Shown here: one piece after another, positions 1 through 15,088 of the stretch
How positions within the stretch are numbered: position 1 is the first letter of the stretch
Layout: every line of letters starts with the position of its first letter
Assembly: GCA_032718475.1 (NCBI GenBank)
Contig: JAUCBJ010003274.1
Location: 1-21,283 of the forward strand
Reading direction: 5' to 3'
Source of the DNA: Nemertoderma westbladi
Lineage: Eukaryota > Xenacoelomorpha > Nemertodermatida > Nemertodermatidae
Length of the DNA stretch: 21,283 nucleotides
The notes under the pieces: model-generated
What the model was told of the DNA's origin: nothing
Database searches by the model: none
Seen by the model: the letters and a program-made list of their open reading frames with translations, nothing else
Position numbers and translations under genes: made by a program

Positions 1-19
1 AATGTTGTTTGTCCGGGAA

Positions 20-315
20 TTATTTCAGTGTTTTTCTTATTTTTTTAGCAATCAACAATTCAATCAAATGACCGATATTCGCTCGGGTATAAGTTTATTT
101 TCTATATAGAGTTTATTATTATCGCTCCACCGTACTCTGTCACACGAGAATCGCATTAAATAACTCAACAACCGTTTGGCTTTCTGAGATGAAATTACCA
201 CACCATCTAGCGGTTGTATTATTTTATTGCTTTTCTTATTATAAGTATCCGATAATAAAGTAGAAACTAGATACAATTTCTTAAAATTTCCAGGGCTAAT
301 CTCGCTATTTTTCAT
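20..315 (-). pseudogene. short Polinton/adintovirus-type ORF, frameshifted
   Basis: An 83-codon ORF runs from ATG 313-315 to TGA 64-66. Its middle (a leucine-rich stretch with KAKRLLSYL, then RVRWSDNNKLYIENKLIP) resembles, from memory, a short protein of unknown function found beside structural genes in Polinton/adintovirus elements. Near 79-87, just after LIP, the reading frame appears shifted by one base: a hydrophobic, lysine-rich stretch continues in another frame to a TAA at 20-22. It is on the same strand as the ATPase at 15089-15685, and once the hAT element is removed it would be the next gene downstream of it. The family assignment is memory-based and moderate. The frameshift is inferred from where the conserved-looking text continues. 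It could instead be a chance ORF. Confidence 0.5.
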
Positions 316-680
316 CGTTATATATCATTATTAATATATTAATACTATATACTAAGAGTTCACGTTCATGGACCGATAAACAGTTGCCCCAATGATTGAA
401 AAATGTTTAACCTAATTTGGTGAAAAACCAGTGCTGGATTAAGCCTCTGGAGGCCCTAAGGCACATTTTAGTAATTTCCAAAAATGGCCCGAAAATTGAT
501 ATTTTTCCGCAAACCCTTTCAAAAGAAAAAGCTGCTAAAAACAACTGAAATTGTGAAAATATTGCGAAGTAAATATAAAGTATTTTAGTTGGATGACTGT
601 GTGTAAATAAGTACTAAGTACTATTTTGTGATAGACAAAGTGTAGCAGTTACAAAATTGGTTCTAGAAGATCCAAATGGC
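315..680 (+). repeat. direct duplication, copy 1 (provirus flank plus hAT left end, uninterrupted)
   Basis: Bases 315-680 recur as 1884-2093 joined to 6471-6626. The only difference I see is A versus C in GTATTTT(A/C)GTTGG, so identity is about 99.7%. The copy contains 114 bp of provirus spacer, the 8-bp target site TGAAAAAC (421-428) and the first 252 bp of the hAT left arm. It is the empty site for the retrotransposon that splits copy 2. Confidence 0.9.
316..428. other. provirus intergenic flank, left of the hAT insertion
   Basis: This AT-rich spacer lies upstream of the short minus-strand ORF. It is repeated exactly at 1885-1997 (113 of 113 bases by eye). Positions 355-420 resemble 14993-15085 on the far side of the hAT: both carry GAGTTC, then GATAAACAG, TTGCCCCAATG and TTGGTGAAA in the same order. 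With the hAT removed, the two would form diverged tandem units about 156 bp apart in the spacer between the ATPase and the short ORF. Confidence 0.6.
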
Positions 681-1052
681 ACCCCTGGTTTTAAAAACTT
701 TTAGTGTCATGAAAAATACCGTAAAATCTGTGACTGCCAGCTCTTATATAATGATCTGCATAGCAAAAAAAAATATTTTTTAAAATATTTTATCGAGCTC
801 CTTTTTTTTAGCACCTAAAAATGTGTTCTAGAACATTTTTTTGGTGGTGTGCGGAGTGTCGAATTTAGGTAACTTGAATACTGATTCCTTATATTAGCCA
901 TTATATGCGAAATTCGCTCAGGATTTCAAATCTGCAAACAGTTTCATCATATCTTGTTTAGTTTTCGAGATATCGTGAAAAATGTGATGCGCACCCAAAA
1001 AGTGCGTGCGGCGCCAAATTTTCAATTTTCAGTAAATTGAAATATTCACTAA
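681..1052. other. unassigned repetitive-looking DNA
   Basis: This AT-rich stretch has no convincing ORF. It follows the point where duplication copy 1 stops matching copy 2. It includes TTTTCGAGATATCGTGAAAA (941-980 region) and a short GC-rich piece with AAAAAGTGCGTGCGGCGCC near 996-1016. I recognise no gene or transposon terminus in it. Confidence 0.4.
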
Positions 1053-1880
1053 AAAATAAAAATTATCGATTTCTATAGGTTTTTTGCGATGCTGAATGCA
1101 ATGGTAATATTTTCCAGAAGGCTGGGTGAATTGTCATACTACTTTTCATTTGGTGCTGAAATTTGGAAAATGAAAATCAAATTTTCAACCATTGGAAATT
1201 TTCAATATAAAGCTCTGATTTACGATTTATTAAGATTCTGTGTGTTGCTGAATGTAACAGTAATGTTTTCTCAATAAGAGGTTTACTGTGTATACAATTT
1301 TTACTAAACTGTCTAAAAAATATGATGAGATATATTTAAATTCTAATTCATACGTTTGTATTATTGTCATCCTACTTATATATTCTAAAATATTTCAAAA
1401 CACAATACTTCGATTAATTATCTTTATGTATTTTTATTAAACTTTTATGAATATTTATATAACTTTTACAAAGTTTTGTATAACTTTTAGAGATTTTCTA
1501 TGACTTTTTTCGGATTTTTCTATAACTTTTAGAAAATTTTATACCGCTTTTAATACATGTTTTGGAAATTATTATATAACTTTTGGTAATTTTTATACAG
1601 CTTTTGCTAACGAATATGATGCTTTGGGAAACATTATATACATAGTAAACCAGTTATCCAGAAAATAATACTATAGCATTCAAAACCATACAAAACCTAA
1701 AAAAAATAGCTAATCATAGGTTTAAACGGGATATTACCAAACTTATAAAATTTGTCATTTTTGTTTTTAAAATATCAGCAGCCAATGAAAAGTAGCACAA
1801 CAATTCACTCAGACTTTTGGAAAATATTACCATTGCATTCAGCATGGCAGAAAACCTATAGAAATCGATAATTTTATTTT
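1053..1880. mobile_element. foldback / MITE-like element with ~120-bp inverted arms
   Basis: Positions about 1053-1175 are the imperfect reverse complement of about 1755-1880. Shared blocks include ATTATCGATTTCTATAGG, GCTGAATGCAATGGTAATAT and CTTTTCATT. Arm identity is roughly 85-90% by eye, dropping toward the inner ends. The interior has no coding potential and contains a degenerate tandem repeat. I cannot see a clean target duplication. The right arm stops about 4 bases before duplication copy 2 begins at 1884, so the element may have taken part in that rearrangement. Confidence 0.7.
1438..1615. repeat. degenerate tandem repeat, ~30-bp unit
   Basis: About six imperfect units of the form TATAACTTTT plus A/T-rich filler occur here, for example at 1458, 1481, 1521 and 1576. 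Spacing varies from roughly 23 to 40 bp. It lies in the loop of the foldback element. No function is apparent. Confidence 0.55.
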
Positions 1881-2093
1881 AATTCGTTATATATCATTAT
1901 TAATATATTAATACTATATACTAAGAGTTCACGTTCATGGACCGATAAACAGTTGCCCCAATGATTGAAAAATGTTTAACCTAATTTGGTGAAAAACCAG
2001 TGCTGGATTAAGCCTCTGGAGGCCCTAAGGCACATTTTAGTAATTTCCAAAAATGGCCCGAAAATTGATATTTTTCCGCAAACCCTTTCAAAA

Positions 2094-6463
<4,370 letters not shown>

Positions 6464-6626
6464 TTCAAAAGAAAAAGCTGCTAAAAACAACTGAAATTGT
6501 GAAAATATTGCGAAGTAAATATAAAGTATTTTCGTTGGATGACTGTGTGTAAATAAGTACTAAGTACTATTTTGTGATAGACAAAGTGTAGCAGTTACAA
6601 AATTGGTTCTAGAAGATCCAAATGGC

Positions 6627-6650
6627 CATGTTTTACAAACCAATATTCAC
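6627..6650. other. short spacer between hAT arm and repeat A
   Basis: These 24 bp lie between the last base shared with duplication copy 1 and the GTTGTCTCCC terminus of repeat A. No feature is seen. Confidence 0.4.
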
Positions 6651-8636
6651 GTTGTCTCCCCTAAATCCCGTAATAATTCCTATAATATCAAAATTTCCGT
6701 ACTAAAAGTGTTATTTATTTTTTACGCAAATTGTGTTATATTGTATGGAAATTTGTAGCATTTTTGAAATCATTAAGTTGTATTAATTTTCTAGAATATT
6801 AGCTACAGCATTTTTACATAATTATACTAAGGTAGGGATTCCCCATGAACATTATGAAATTGGCCTACAATTATTCTAGAAAATTTTAAGTTTCCCATTT
6901 CATTTAGCGCAATGTAGGCTACTATACTATACAGAGACTAGGCCATCATAAATAATTTTAAAGTTATTCTGGTATGTATTCAAGGTTATCACTTAGCCAC
7001 AATTGTGAAAAAATATAGCACTAAATTTTTTATCCTAATTGAGCGACAAGTCGTAATTACGAATGCGGCCCCTTAACTGGGCAAATCTCTCCCTCTCCGC
7101 TATATTTTTTTTACAAATATTTAATGATATCAGGAAAACATTGAAATATAGATAGGCAGTATGCACTCGAATTTTTCGGTAGGTAGGAGAAATTAACTTT
7201 CTCACTACTTACTTTGCAAGCGTTTGCAAATAGTGTCTCCTCAATATTGCATCCTTTGTACATCAAGAAATATTGGTATATTTTTGCTGCTTTGTTGTTG
7301 CCGCTGGAAAGGCGGCATACAAGAGTAATGTATGTAAAGTGCAGGCTGACATGACTGGCATATTGGCATGGCATTAATTGCATTTCCTCTGATGTTTTGT
7401 GTGGCCATTTATTTGGTACGCAGCAAACTTCGGCCGGAGAAAGCTTCGCCCTCAAAATGATTATTAGCAACATTGTTTATTGTTTTGGTTAGAAAAAGTC
7501 ATATGTAACCTGCCGTTTCTGGAATCTGATCACTTCCCCCGATCAGACGAAGATTGGACGCGGGTGAAGACGCGCCAAACCATTTATTTCACAAATATTC
7601 TTGAAATACAAAACTATTTACATGATTGTGTGAAAACTAGCACTTCTCAGAGTTATGACCCGAGTGTATTTATCTAACGAGCGAGTGGAGCGAGTGAGGT
7701 TTACATAAATATAAACGCTGTTAACAGAACAGTGCCCTTTTCACACAATGGTGAATGATGTATTGGGTGCGTAATTTTGTTACATTATGTGAACTTGTCT
7801 GCGTTTTCAACGCTTATAATTATTATATTTAAATATTGATATGTTTACTCTCTAGTGATATAAGTGAAATTTATATCCTTTTTAAGAAGTTGCTTGCAGT
7901 TATTGTAACAAATGTAAGCCTAACGTAAATAATCTTACACTTACAGTACAATATAGCTCTCATCGATAGACTGAGAACAGTCAAGACGTTTAGGAGTTTA
8001 TTGCTATTAAGTTATGAATACTTTGCAGGATTCCGTAGAAAGCTGATAAGTTGTCATAATAATGTAACAAAATACATAATATGTTCTAGAATGGTTTGTA
8101 TGTTAAATAGTCCGATGGCAGAGGTATGAGAATGAAAATGGTGGGAATGGGCGTCGCCTAAGTCCTGAGTGCCTTGGAGTGAGTTTCACAAAACAGTAGA
8201 TCCATCTCTTAGAAACGCTGACCAACCATTCTGCCAAATTAACTACAGCTGTGTCACAATGTATCTACTGTACAGTATAATGTTCTCCTGTACCACTATA
8301 TTAAGCAAAAACCCCCATGAGGGGATCAGCTTCACAGCCTGACTTCGCAGAGAGACCCGAGCCGTGAAATATGTCTTCCGCCAATGAAGAAAGGGCAACA
8401 ATGAGTAATAATTCAATTAAACTGATTAGTCTGTCACCTGCCCGCAGTCGAAATATTGAGGGAGGGAAGTTTCTACTGTAACATCATCAATGGTCATTCT
8501 ATTTACATAGAGAAATTAAATAAAAACGCTTAAATTACCTTTATTACTGTATTACTGTATTATTTCCCGCTAAAATATTGAGATTTTTAAACAGAGTCCG
8601 TAATAAATACCGTTATTTATATTATCCCCCAAAAAT
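6651..8636. mobile_element. 2-kb DNA-transposon-like repeat, copy A (right end missing)
   Basis: It starts GTTGTCTCCC and matches 11422-13459 over nearly its full length at roughly 95% by eye, in the same orientation. It stops matching at ...CCCCCAAAAATT (8636), about 70 bp short of the right terminus seen in copy B. Copy A also lacks a segment of about 60 bp present in copy B near 12830-12885 and a 20-bp repeat near 11505. The minus-strand ORF at 7111-7473 is only partly preserved in copy B, so it does not look like a conserved protein. The superfamily is unknown; it appears non-autonomous. It ends directly against the SLC26 coding block. Confidence 0.75.
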
Positions 8637-8666
8637 TTACAGCCAAAAATTTACAGGGTTTTACAG
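8636..8666 (+). promoter_or_regulatory. triple TTTACAG motif, candidate splice acceptors of the SLC26 exon
   Basis: TTTACAG occurs at 8636-8642, 8650-8656 and 8660-8666. The third is followed by open SLC26-frame sequence. The first and third leave the same phase (24 nt apart) and the second another. Upstream in this frame is a stop at 8588-8590, with no in-frame ATG before 8834, so either upstream exons supply the start or the 5' end has been lost. Splicing is an inference. Confidence 0.4.
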
Positions 8667-10789
8667 CCACCCGAAAATCGAGAACTTCTATCTTCAAATT
8701 ACAATTCGCCATCAGTTTATCTTGTTTATGGAAGGGAATAAAGGCGCATGTCCCTGTACTCCATTGGCTGCCACGTTATGGGATTAGAAGTAACCTGAGA
8801 GGCGATTTGATTGGTGGTTGCACAGTTGGAGTGATGCATATTCCTCAAGATATGGCTTACGCAATGCTGGCGGGCCTACCTCCTGTATATGGTCTGTATT
8901 CAGGATTCGTAACTCCTTTGATTTACTTTCTGTTTGGAACTTCGCGACATATTTCATTAGGTGGTATCGCCGTTGTAAGTATGATGTATGGAACAACAGT
9001 TAACAGTCTAGTGCCAGACCCTAGCCAAGTCAGTGGTGAAAGCAATAATATAACAACCCAAACTTCTTACACTACCGAATACATTAGTTGCGTTATGACG
9101 TTGTCTTTCCTAGCGGGATTGATACAGATTGGTTTAGGCGTTCTTCAACTCGGGTTTATTGGCGAATATTTCTCTGACCCTTTAGTGAAAGGATTCACAA
9201 CTGCAGTGGCTGTCTATGTGGCTGTCAGTCAAATCAAATCGGTGTTAGGCATTACTATTCAAATGAGAGGAAACACATTTGGTTTACCTTTAACTATAAT
9301 AGATATAGCAAAGAAAGTACCGGAGGCCAACATCACCAGTGTTATTATATCGGTGATCGCGATGCCGACAATTTTAACTGTGAAACTCCTAAATATTCGC
9401 TTTAAGAAACATATTCCAATTCCGATACCAATTGAACTGATTGCCCTGATTGTTGGAACTATGGTTTCCCATTTTTTCAACTTCAATGAGAGATATGGCG
9501 TACCAATTGTTGGCTACATACCTACCGGTTTGCCTATTCCTCAACTACCGAGTAGTAAGTTTCTCAGCTCTGTGGGCGAGGCCTTCCCGATAGCTGTGGT
9601 TGCCTTCGCCATAGGTTTATCCATGTCGAAAACCTTCTCTAAAAAACAGAAATACTCAGTGGACGCAAACCAAGAATTGCTAGCACTAGGCCTATGCGGG
9701 ACAATAGGATCTCTACTCAGTTGCTACACCCCGTCAGCCAGCCCTTCCCGGTCCGTTGTACAAGAGGACGTTGGCGGACGAACCCAGGTGGTCAGCATAA
9801 TCTCCAGCTCCATCATACTGATTATGCTGTTAGCAGCAGGTCCGCTGTTCTATAGCCTTCCCACCTCTATACTTGCGTCTATTGTTATTGTTGCTCTGCG
9901 TGGATTGCTACTCCAATGTAGAGTTCTTCCTCGTTTATGGCGAATCTCTCTTTATGATTTCTCTATATACATCGTCACATGCCTCGCTACACTCCTACTT
10001 TCACCCACTATTGGTCTTCTCATCGGCCTCTCATTCAGTCTCTTCACCGTTATCGTAAGGATCCAACGCCCGAGCTGCTCCCTTCTAGGCCGTCTTCCAC
10101 ATACTGATCTGTATCGCGACATCCTGTATTACGACATGGCCAACCAAATAAACGGTGTTAAAATATTTCGTATGAACATGTCATTGTGTTTCATTAATGT
10201 TGAACATTTTATTGTTTCTTTATACAAATTCACTGGATTTAATCCCGCTCTATTACTGAAACAACAACTAACGCAGGTGAAAATAACCAATACAGTTGAA
10301 ACGCCTTCTAGCGGTTGGTCTATGAATAGACTATTTCGTCGTCGACCCCCTACCCCAACAATCGCTATAGATTCCTCTAGTTGTTACTCGAATTCAAGCT
10401 TTGTTGATACAGAAAATGAAGTCAGTACATCACCTAACCGTAACGTTGACAACAACTCCGCTAAGGCCCCGCCCGTAATTCGTGTTATTATTTTGGATTG
10501 CGAGTCGTTTAATTTCGTCGACTCGGTTGGAGTTTCGACTTTGGAGCAGCTGTTTCTCGAGTGTCGTTCTGTCGGGGTTCGACTCTATCTCGCGAAGTGC
10601 CGACACAAAATCCGATCCATGCTCAAATCGACGGGGTTCTTCGACACTTGTCCGAAGGACCAAGTTTTCCTTAGTGTTCATGATGCTGTCTTACAGGCCG
10701 TCAGTGAGGACCCAGAACTTACTGCAGAGCTCTCGGATATTGGAACAAACCCGACTAATATGTCTACTGTTATTTCAACTCAATTGTAA
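8667..10789 (+). CDS. SLC26 family anion transporter (sulfate permease-like), 5'-incomplete
   Basis: This is one open frame with strong SLC26 character. The family exchanges anions such as sulfate, chloride, bicarbonate or oxalate across the plasma membrane. The upstream in-frame stretch (HWLPRYG near 8762, then NLRGDLIGG) is the usual lead-in to the first membrane helix, so the coding region starts before TTG 8807. Signatures are HIPQDMAYAMLAGLPPVYGL (8837 on), FGTSRHISLGG, an Asn-Ile-Thr glycosylation site in an early loop (~9044) and PSASPSRSVVQEDVGGRTQ in the second repeat. A cytosolic STAS domain (about 10070-10710) has a low-complexity insert near 10290-10470 and then VIILDCESFNFVDSVGV. 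About 14 helices are expected. There are no introns or stops over 2.1 kb. No in-frame ATG precedes 8834, so the start exon is missing or elsewhere. It sits inside the hAT, between two 2-kb repeats. Substrate is not determinable. Confidence 0.93.
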
Positions 10790-11421
10790 ATTATTTCTAG
10801 TTTAATATAGTTATCGTATAGCCATAAAATATAAGAAGTGGTCAGCGTCAGATGACAGTGCGGTATTAATTTATTTTGTAGTTAGTATAAGTATTATTAA
10901 TTATAGTATGTAGTCCTTGACTAGCTATTACTAATGTAAATAAGTATTTAAAGCAATAATACTTGAATATTTTTATTTTTATTATTAGTGATACATTGCA
11001 TTATTATTATTTATTTTTCAATTGGACATTATTTTTACGTTTTCCTTAGAACGCAGGTAAATTAGCAAAGTCATTAAATATCACAGTTTAACATTATTTT
11101 CGAGGATTAGCTGCCATTCGTTCTCATAAATACTTAAAAAATAATTAATTAAGATTCATGTCAAATACCTTTTATACTCAATGCGCCATATTTAATACAT
11201 TTTTTAGCTTTTAGAAATATAATAATCCTTTTTGTACGAAATATATATAATTTATATTTAATATATATAATGATATCATGAAATTATCGTTTCTTTCATA
11301 ATTTAAACAGCGTATTGCATTTTAAATATATGTTATGTAGTACATTATTTTAACTATGTTTGTGGTGATTCATCAATCACGCTACCCTCGGTAAATAACA
11401 CAATCCTAGAGTATAAATAAT
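10790..11421. other. 3' flank of the SLC26 gene
   Basis: This AT-rich non-coding region follows the TAA at 10787-10789. I see no canonical AATAAA close to the stop. An ATTAAA variant at 11073-11078 is the best polyadenylation candidate. There is no poly(A) tract directly after the coding region, so the sequence does not show a retrocopy tail. An ATATATAA-rich stretch occurs at 11240-11270. Confidence 0.5.
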
Positions 11422-13531
11422 GTTGTCTCCCCTAAATCCCGTAATAATTCCTATATATCAAAATTTCCGTACTAAAAGTGTTATTTATTTTTTACGCAAA
11501 TTGTGTTATATAGTACGCAAATTGTGTTATATTGTACGGAAATTTGTAGCATTTTTGAAATCGTCAAGTTGTATTAATTTTCTAGAATATTAGCTACAGC
11601 ATTTTTACATAATTATACTAAGGTAAGGATTCCCCATGAACATTATTCTATTGGCCTACAATTATTCTAGAAAATTTTAAGTTTCCCATTTCATTTAGCG
11701 CAATGGAGGCTACTATACTATACAGAGACTAGGCCATCATAAATAATTTTGAAGTTATTCTGGTATGTATTCAAGGTTATCACTTAGCCACAGTTGTGAA
11801 AAAATATAGCACTAAATTTTTTATCCTAATTGAGCGACAAGTCGTAATTACGAATGCGGCCCCTTAACTGGGCAACTCTCTCCCTCTCCGCTATATTTTT
11901 TACAAATCTTTAATGATATCAGGAAAACTTTGAAATATAGATAGGGAGTATGAACTCGAATTTTTCGGTAGGTGGGAGAAATTAACTTTCTCACTACTTA
12001 CTTTGCAAGCGTTTGCAAAAAGTGTCTCCTCAATATTGCACCCTTTGTACATCAAGAAATATTGGTATCTTTTTGCTGCTTTGTTGTTGCCGCTGGAAAG
12101 GCGGCATACAAGAATACACGAGTAATGAATGTAAAGTGCAGGCTGATTTGACTGGCATATTGGCATTATTGCATTTCCTCTGATGTTTTGTGTGGCCATT
12201 TATTTGGTACGCAGCAAACTTCGGCCGGAGAAAACTTCGCTCTCAAAATGATTATTAGCAACATTGTTTATTGTTTTGGTTAGAAAAGTCATATGTAACC
12301 TGCCGTTTCTGTAATCTGCTCATTTCCCCCGATCAGACGAAGATTGGACGCGGGTGAAGACGCGCCAAACCATTTATTTAACTAATATTCGTGAAATACA
12401 AAACTATTTACATGATTGTGTGAAAACTAGCACTTCTCAGAGTTATGACCCGAGTGTATTTATGTAACGAGCGAGTGGAGCGAGTGAGGTTTACATAAAT
12501 ATAAACGCTGTTAACAGAACAGTGCCCTTTTCACACAATGGCTGAATGATGTATTGGGTGCGTAATTTTGTTACATTATGTAAACTTGTCTGCGTTTTCA
12601 ACGCTTAAAATTATTATATTTAATATTGAAATGTTCACTCTCTAGTGATATAAGTGAGATTGATATCCTTTTTAAGAAATTGCTTGCAGTTATTGTAACA
12701 AATGTAACGTAAATAATGTTACACTTACAGTACAATATGGCTCTCATCGATAGACTGAGAACAGTCAAGACGTTTAGGAGTTTATTGCTATTAAATTATG
12801 AATACTTTACAGGGTTCCGTCCTATAGGCCGCAATGCTGTAAATGGTACCTCGCTCGTTGTGGATGTGGAGATATCACTAGAACGCTGATAAGTTGTCAT
12901 AATAATGTAACAAAATACATAATATGTTCTAGAATGGTTTGTATGTTAAATAGTCCGATGGCAGAGGTATGAGAATGAAAATAGTGGGAATGGGCGTCGC
13001 CCTGAGTGCCTTGGGATGAGTTTCACAAAACGGTAGATCCATCTCTTAGAAACGCTGACCAACCATTCTGCCAAATTTACTACAGCTGTGTCACAATGTA
13101 TCTACAATGTTCTCCTGTACCACCATATTAAACAAAAACCCCCATGAGAGGATCAGCTTAGCCTGACTTCGCTGAGACCCGAGCCGTGAAATATGTCTTC
13201 CGCCAATGAAGAAAGAGCAACAATGAGTAATAATTCAATTAAACTGATTAGTCTATCACCTGCCCGCAGTCGAAATATTGAGGGAGGGAATTTTATAATG
13301 TAACATCATCAATGGTCAGTCTATTTACATAGATAAATTAAATAAAAACGCTTAAATTACTTACTGTATTATTACTTGCAATTATTTCCCGCTAAAATAT
13401 TGAGTTTTTTAAATAGAGTCCGTAATAAATACCGTTATTTATATTATCCCCCAAAAATTCCATGCCCCATTTTCTTTACTCTCCCCCAAACAAAACCCTT
13501 TTAGAATTGTTAACCTTCTCAGGGAGACAAC
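11422..13531. mobile_element. 2-kb DNA-transposon-like repeat, copy B (both termini present)
   Basis: The left terminus GTTGTCTCCC (11422-11431) and right terminus GGGAGACAAC (13522-13531) form a perfect 10-bp inverted repeat, 11 bp if the outer T/A are included. This supports a DNA transposon of about 2.1 kb. The body matches copy A. No transposase is recognisable. I could not find a convincing target duplication: the left flank is ATAAATAA(T) and the right flank (A)CATTTATT. A 57-codon ORF at 12716-12889 is open in this copy, but copy A lacks its internal ATG and about 60 bp of it. Probably a non-autonomous derivative. Confidence 0.75.
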
Positions 13532-13534
13532 ACA

Positions 13535-13590
13535 TTTATTGAACTGTTATTTGTTATTTTGTACAAAATAACAAATAACAGTTCAATAAA
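13535..13590. repeat. perfect 56-bp palindrome
   Basis: Bases 13535-13562 are the exact reverse complement of 13563-13590, with the centre at TTGT/ACAA and no spacer. It starts 3 bp outside the right terminus of repeat B. It would form a 28-bp hairpin. It is not obviously a terminator or any other standard element. Confidence 0.95.
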
Positions 13591-14904
13591 GATAGATTGT
13601 AGCCGTAAAGATGGTAAACATTTTGTATATGTTTAATGAAATTGAGTAAAAAATAAAAAAGTAGTAGGGAATTTAGTGATGAAAAAAGTCAAAATCGACA
13701 AACTGATAAAAAGGTTGTTTTATACAGAGAGGCATAAATATAAGCAATATATTATGTGTTGAAAAGAGCGTTTTGAGGTCAAAAAATAATTCAATGTTGA
13801 AAACCGATATCACCTTTTATGAAAGCCCTTCTATCAAACCACAAAAAATTGTGTAAATTTTCAATTCATTTCTGTAGGGGTAATAGTGAGCCCCCTTAAA
13901 GCTGACTGGTCCCTGTAGGTATTTAGCAATTTTGATCGGTTCTTGGAAATGTGTTATTTATTTGCTGTATGGTAGGTTTCGCAGGGTACTTATCTATACT
14001 GTATACTGGACTTGCTGAGAAATATAACACACCAAAAGTGTGGGGCTTAGTGCAAAGATATAATATTTCTGATCTATATTTGGACTTGCTGAGAAAGTAA
14101 TGTTCTTCGATAAGAGAAGTAAATAAATAAATGGAAATAAATGGAAATAAAAGGAAATAAGTACTTTTTGTCACTAATTTTAATTTACCCAAATTCAATT
14201 ATGCTTTCCGAGAGTTTTAGGTTTTGCAGGAATTGCATCTAAAATTCCATCGAATGCAAAATTTAATACACGAGGGCAGAACATCTGAATTTTGGTTAAA
14301 TGAAATTACAGTAGTGACAAGTTATTTCTGACACGTTTTTTTTTATCAACAACTATTTTATCTACAACAAATTTATCCTTTTATTTATTTATTAGGGCCT
14401 ATATTAATAAAACTCGTTTCCGGTGAAAAAAATTAATTTCGCACTACCATCTTCAGGCCGTACATTAATGACCTTGATTTACGATGTACAGTATTTCATG
14501 CAGGCATATCAAAACGTCAATATTTAGTTGTTCTAGAAAGTTTTAAGTACGTAACTACAAATAATTCCCCACAAATAAATAAAACTAAATTCTCCATTGT
14601 TCATAATTAGCACTTTAATGTTTTATTATTTCCCTGCCATCAGATCAGGTCTTGAACTAATAACACAAGCAGCTGTCGGTCGATTGAGCTACAATTTTGC
14701 AATTTCTACCCCAAATCTAGTGATAGGAAGTAGTCGAAAGATGCACTTTTGTTCTGTTTTCTAGAAATTTTAGTGAGAAACAAATTTGGCTTTTCAGATA
14801 AAATAATTTTTTTCACAGGAATGACTCGCTGAGAAAAAATGGCCCGTATTTTCGTCTGGCCCTAAGGCACGTGCCTTATATGCCTTAAGGTTAATCCGGC
14901 ACTG
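13591..14904. other. right arm of the hAT element
   Basis: This is AT-rich DNA between the palindrome and the hAT right terminus. The longest ORF (91 codons, minus strand, 13923-14198) is unrecognised and rich in low-complexity AT codons, so I do not call it a gene. Small features are a decamer tandem near 14121-14160 (AAATAAATGG-like, four units) and a repeated TGGACTTGCTGAGAAA at about 14007 and 14082. The final 50 bp carry the subterminal GGCCCTAAGGCAC block and the inverted terminus. Confidence 0.5.
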
Positions 14905-15088
14905 TGAAAAACCTAAAACAACGTGCGAAATGGTCTTGCGTGGTATCGCTACTGAGGTATAGACTGAGCCTCAGTGCCTCGGTGAGGTGTGTTAGAGTTC
15001 GTGTTTGTGGGTTGATAAACAGTTTGCCCCAATGGGTTGAAAATATCGGCCCTAACTCTTATATTATCATCCGCTTTTTGGTGAAAGT
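14905..15088. other. provirus spacer, right of the hAT insertion
   Basis: It starts with the second TGAAAAAC target duplication (14905-14912) and runs to the stop of the ATPase gene. Positions 14993-15085 are a diverged copy of 355-428, sharing GATAAACAG, TTGCCCCAATG and TTGGTGAAA. The plus-strand ORF across 14904-15092 begins inside the TSD junction and is not a credible gene. Confidence 0.6.

Noticed and set aside
1089-1277. 62-codon ORF in the left arm of the foldback element
   Set aside because: It lies in inverted-repeat DNA and is not maintained in the other arm.
7111-7473. 120-codon minus-strand ORF in repeat A (and a 99-codon counterpart at 11900-12199)
   Set aside because: Only the second half is similar between copies; the N-terminal parts are in different frames and no domain is recognisable, so it is probably not a conserved protein.
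8818-10805. minor ORFs in other frames of the SLC26 region
   Set aside because: They overlap a strongly supported membrane transporter frame and carry no recognisable domain.
13923-14198. 91-codon minus-strand ORF in the hAT right arm
   Set aside because: Low-complexity, AT-driven composition and no resemblance to a hAT transposase or any known protein.
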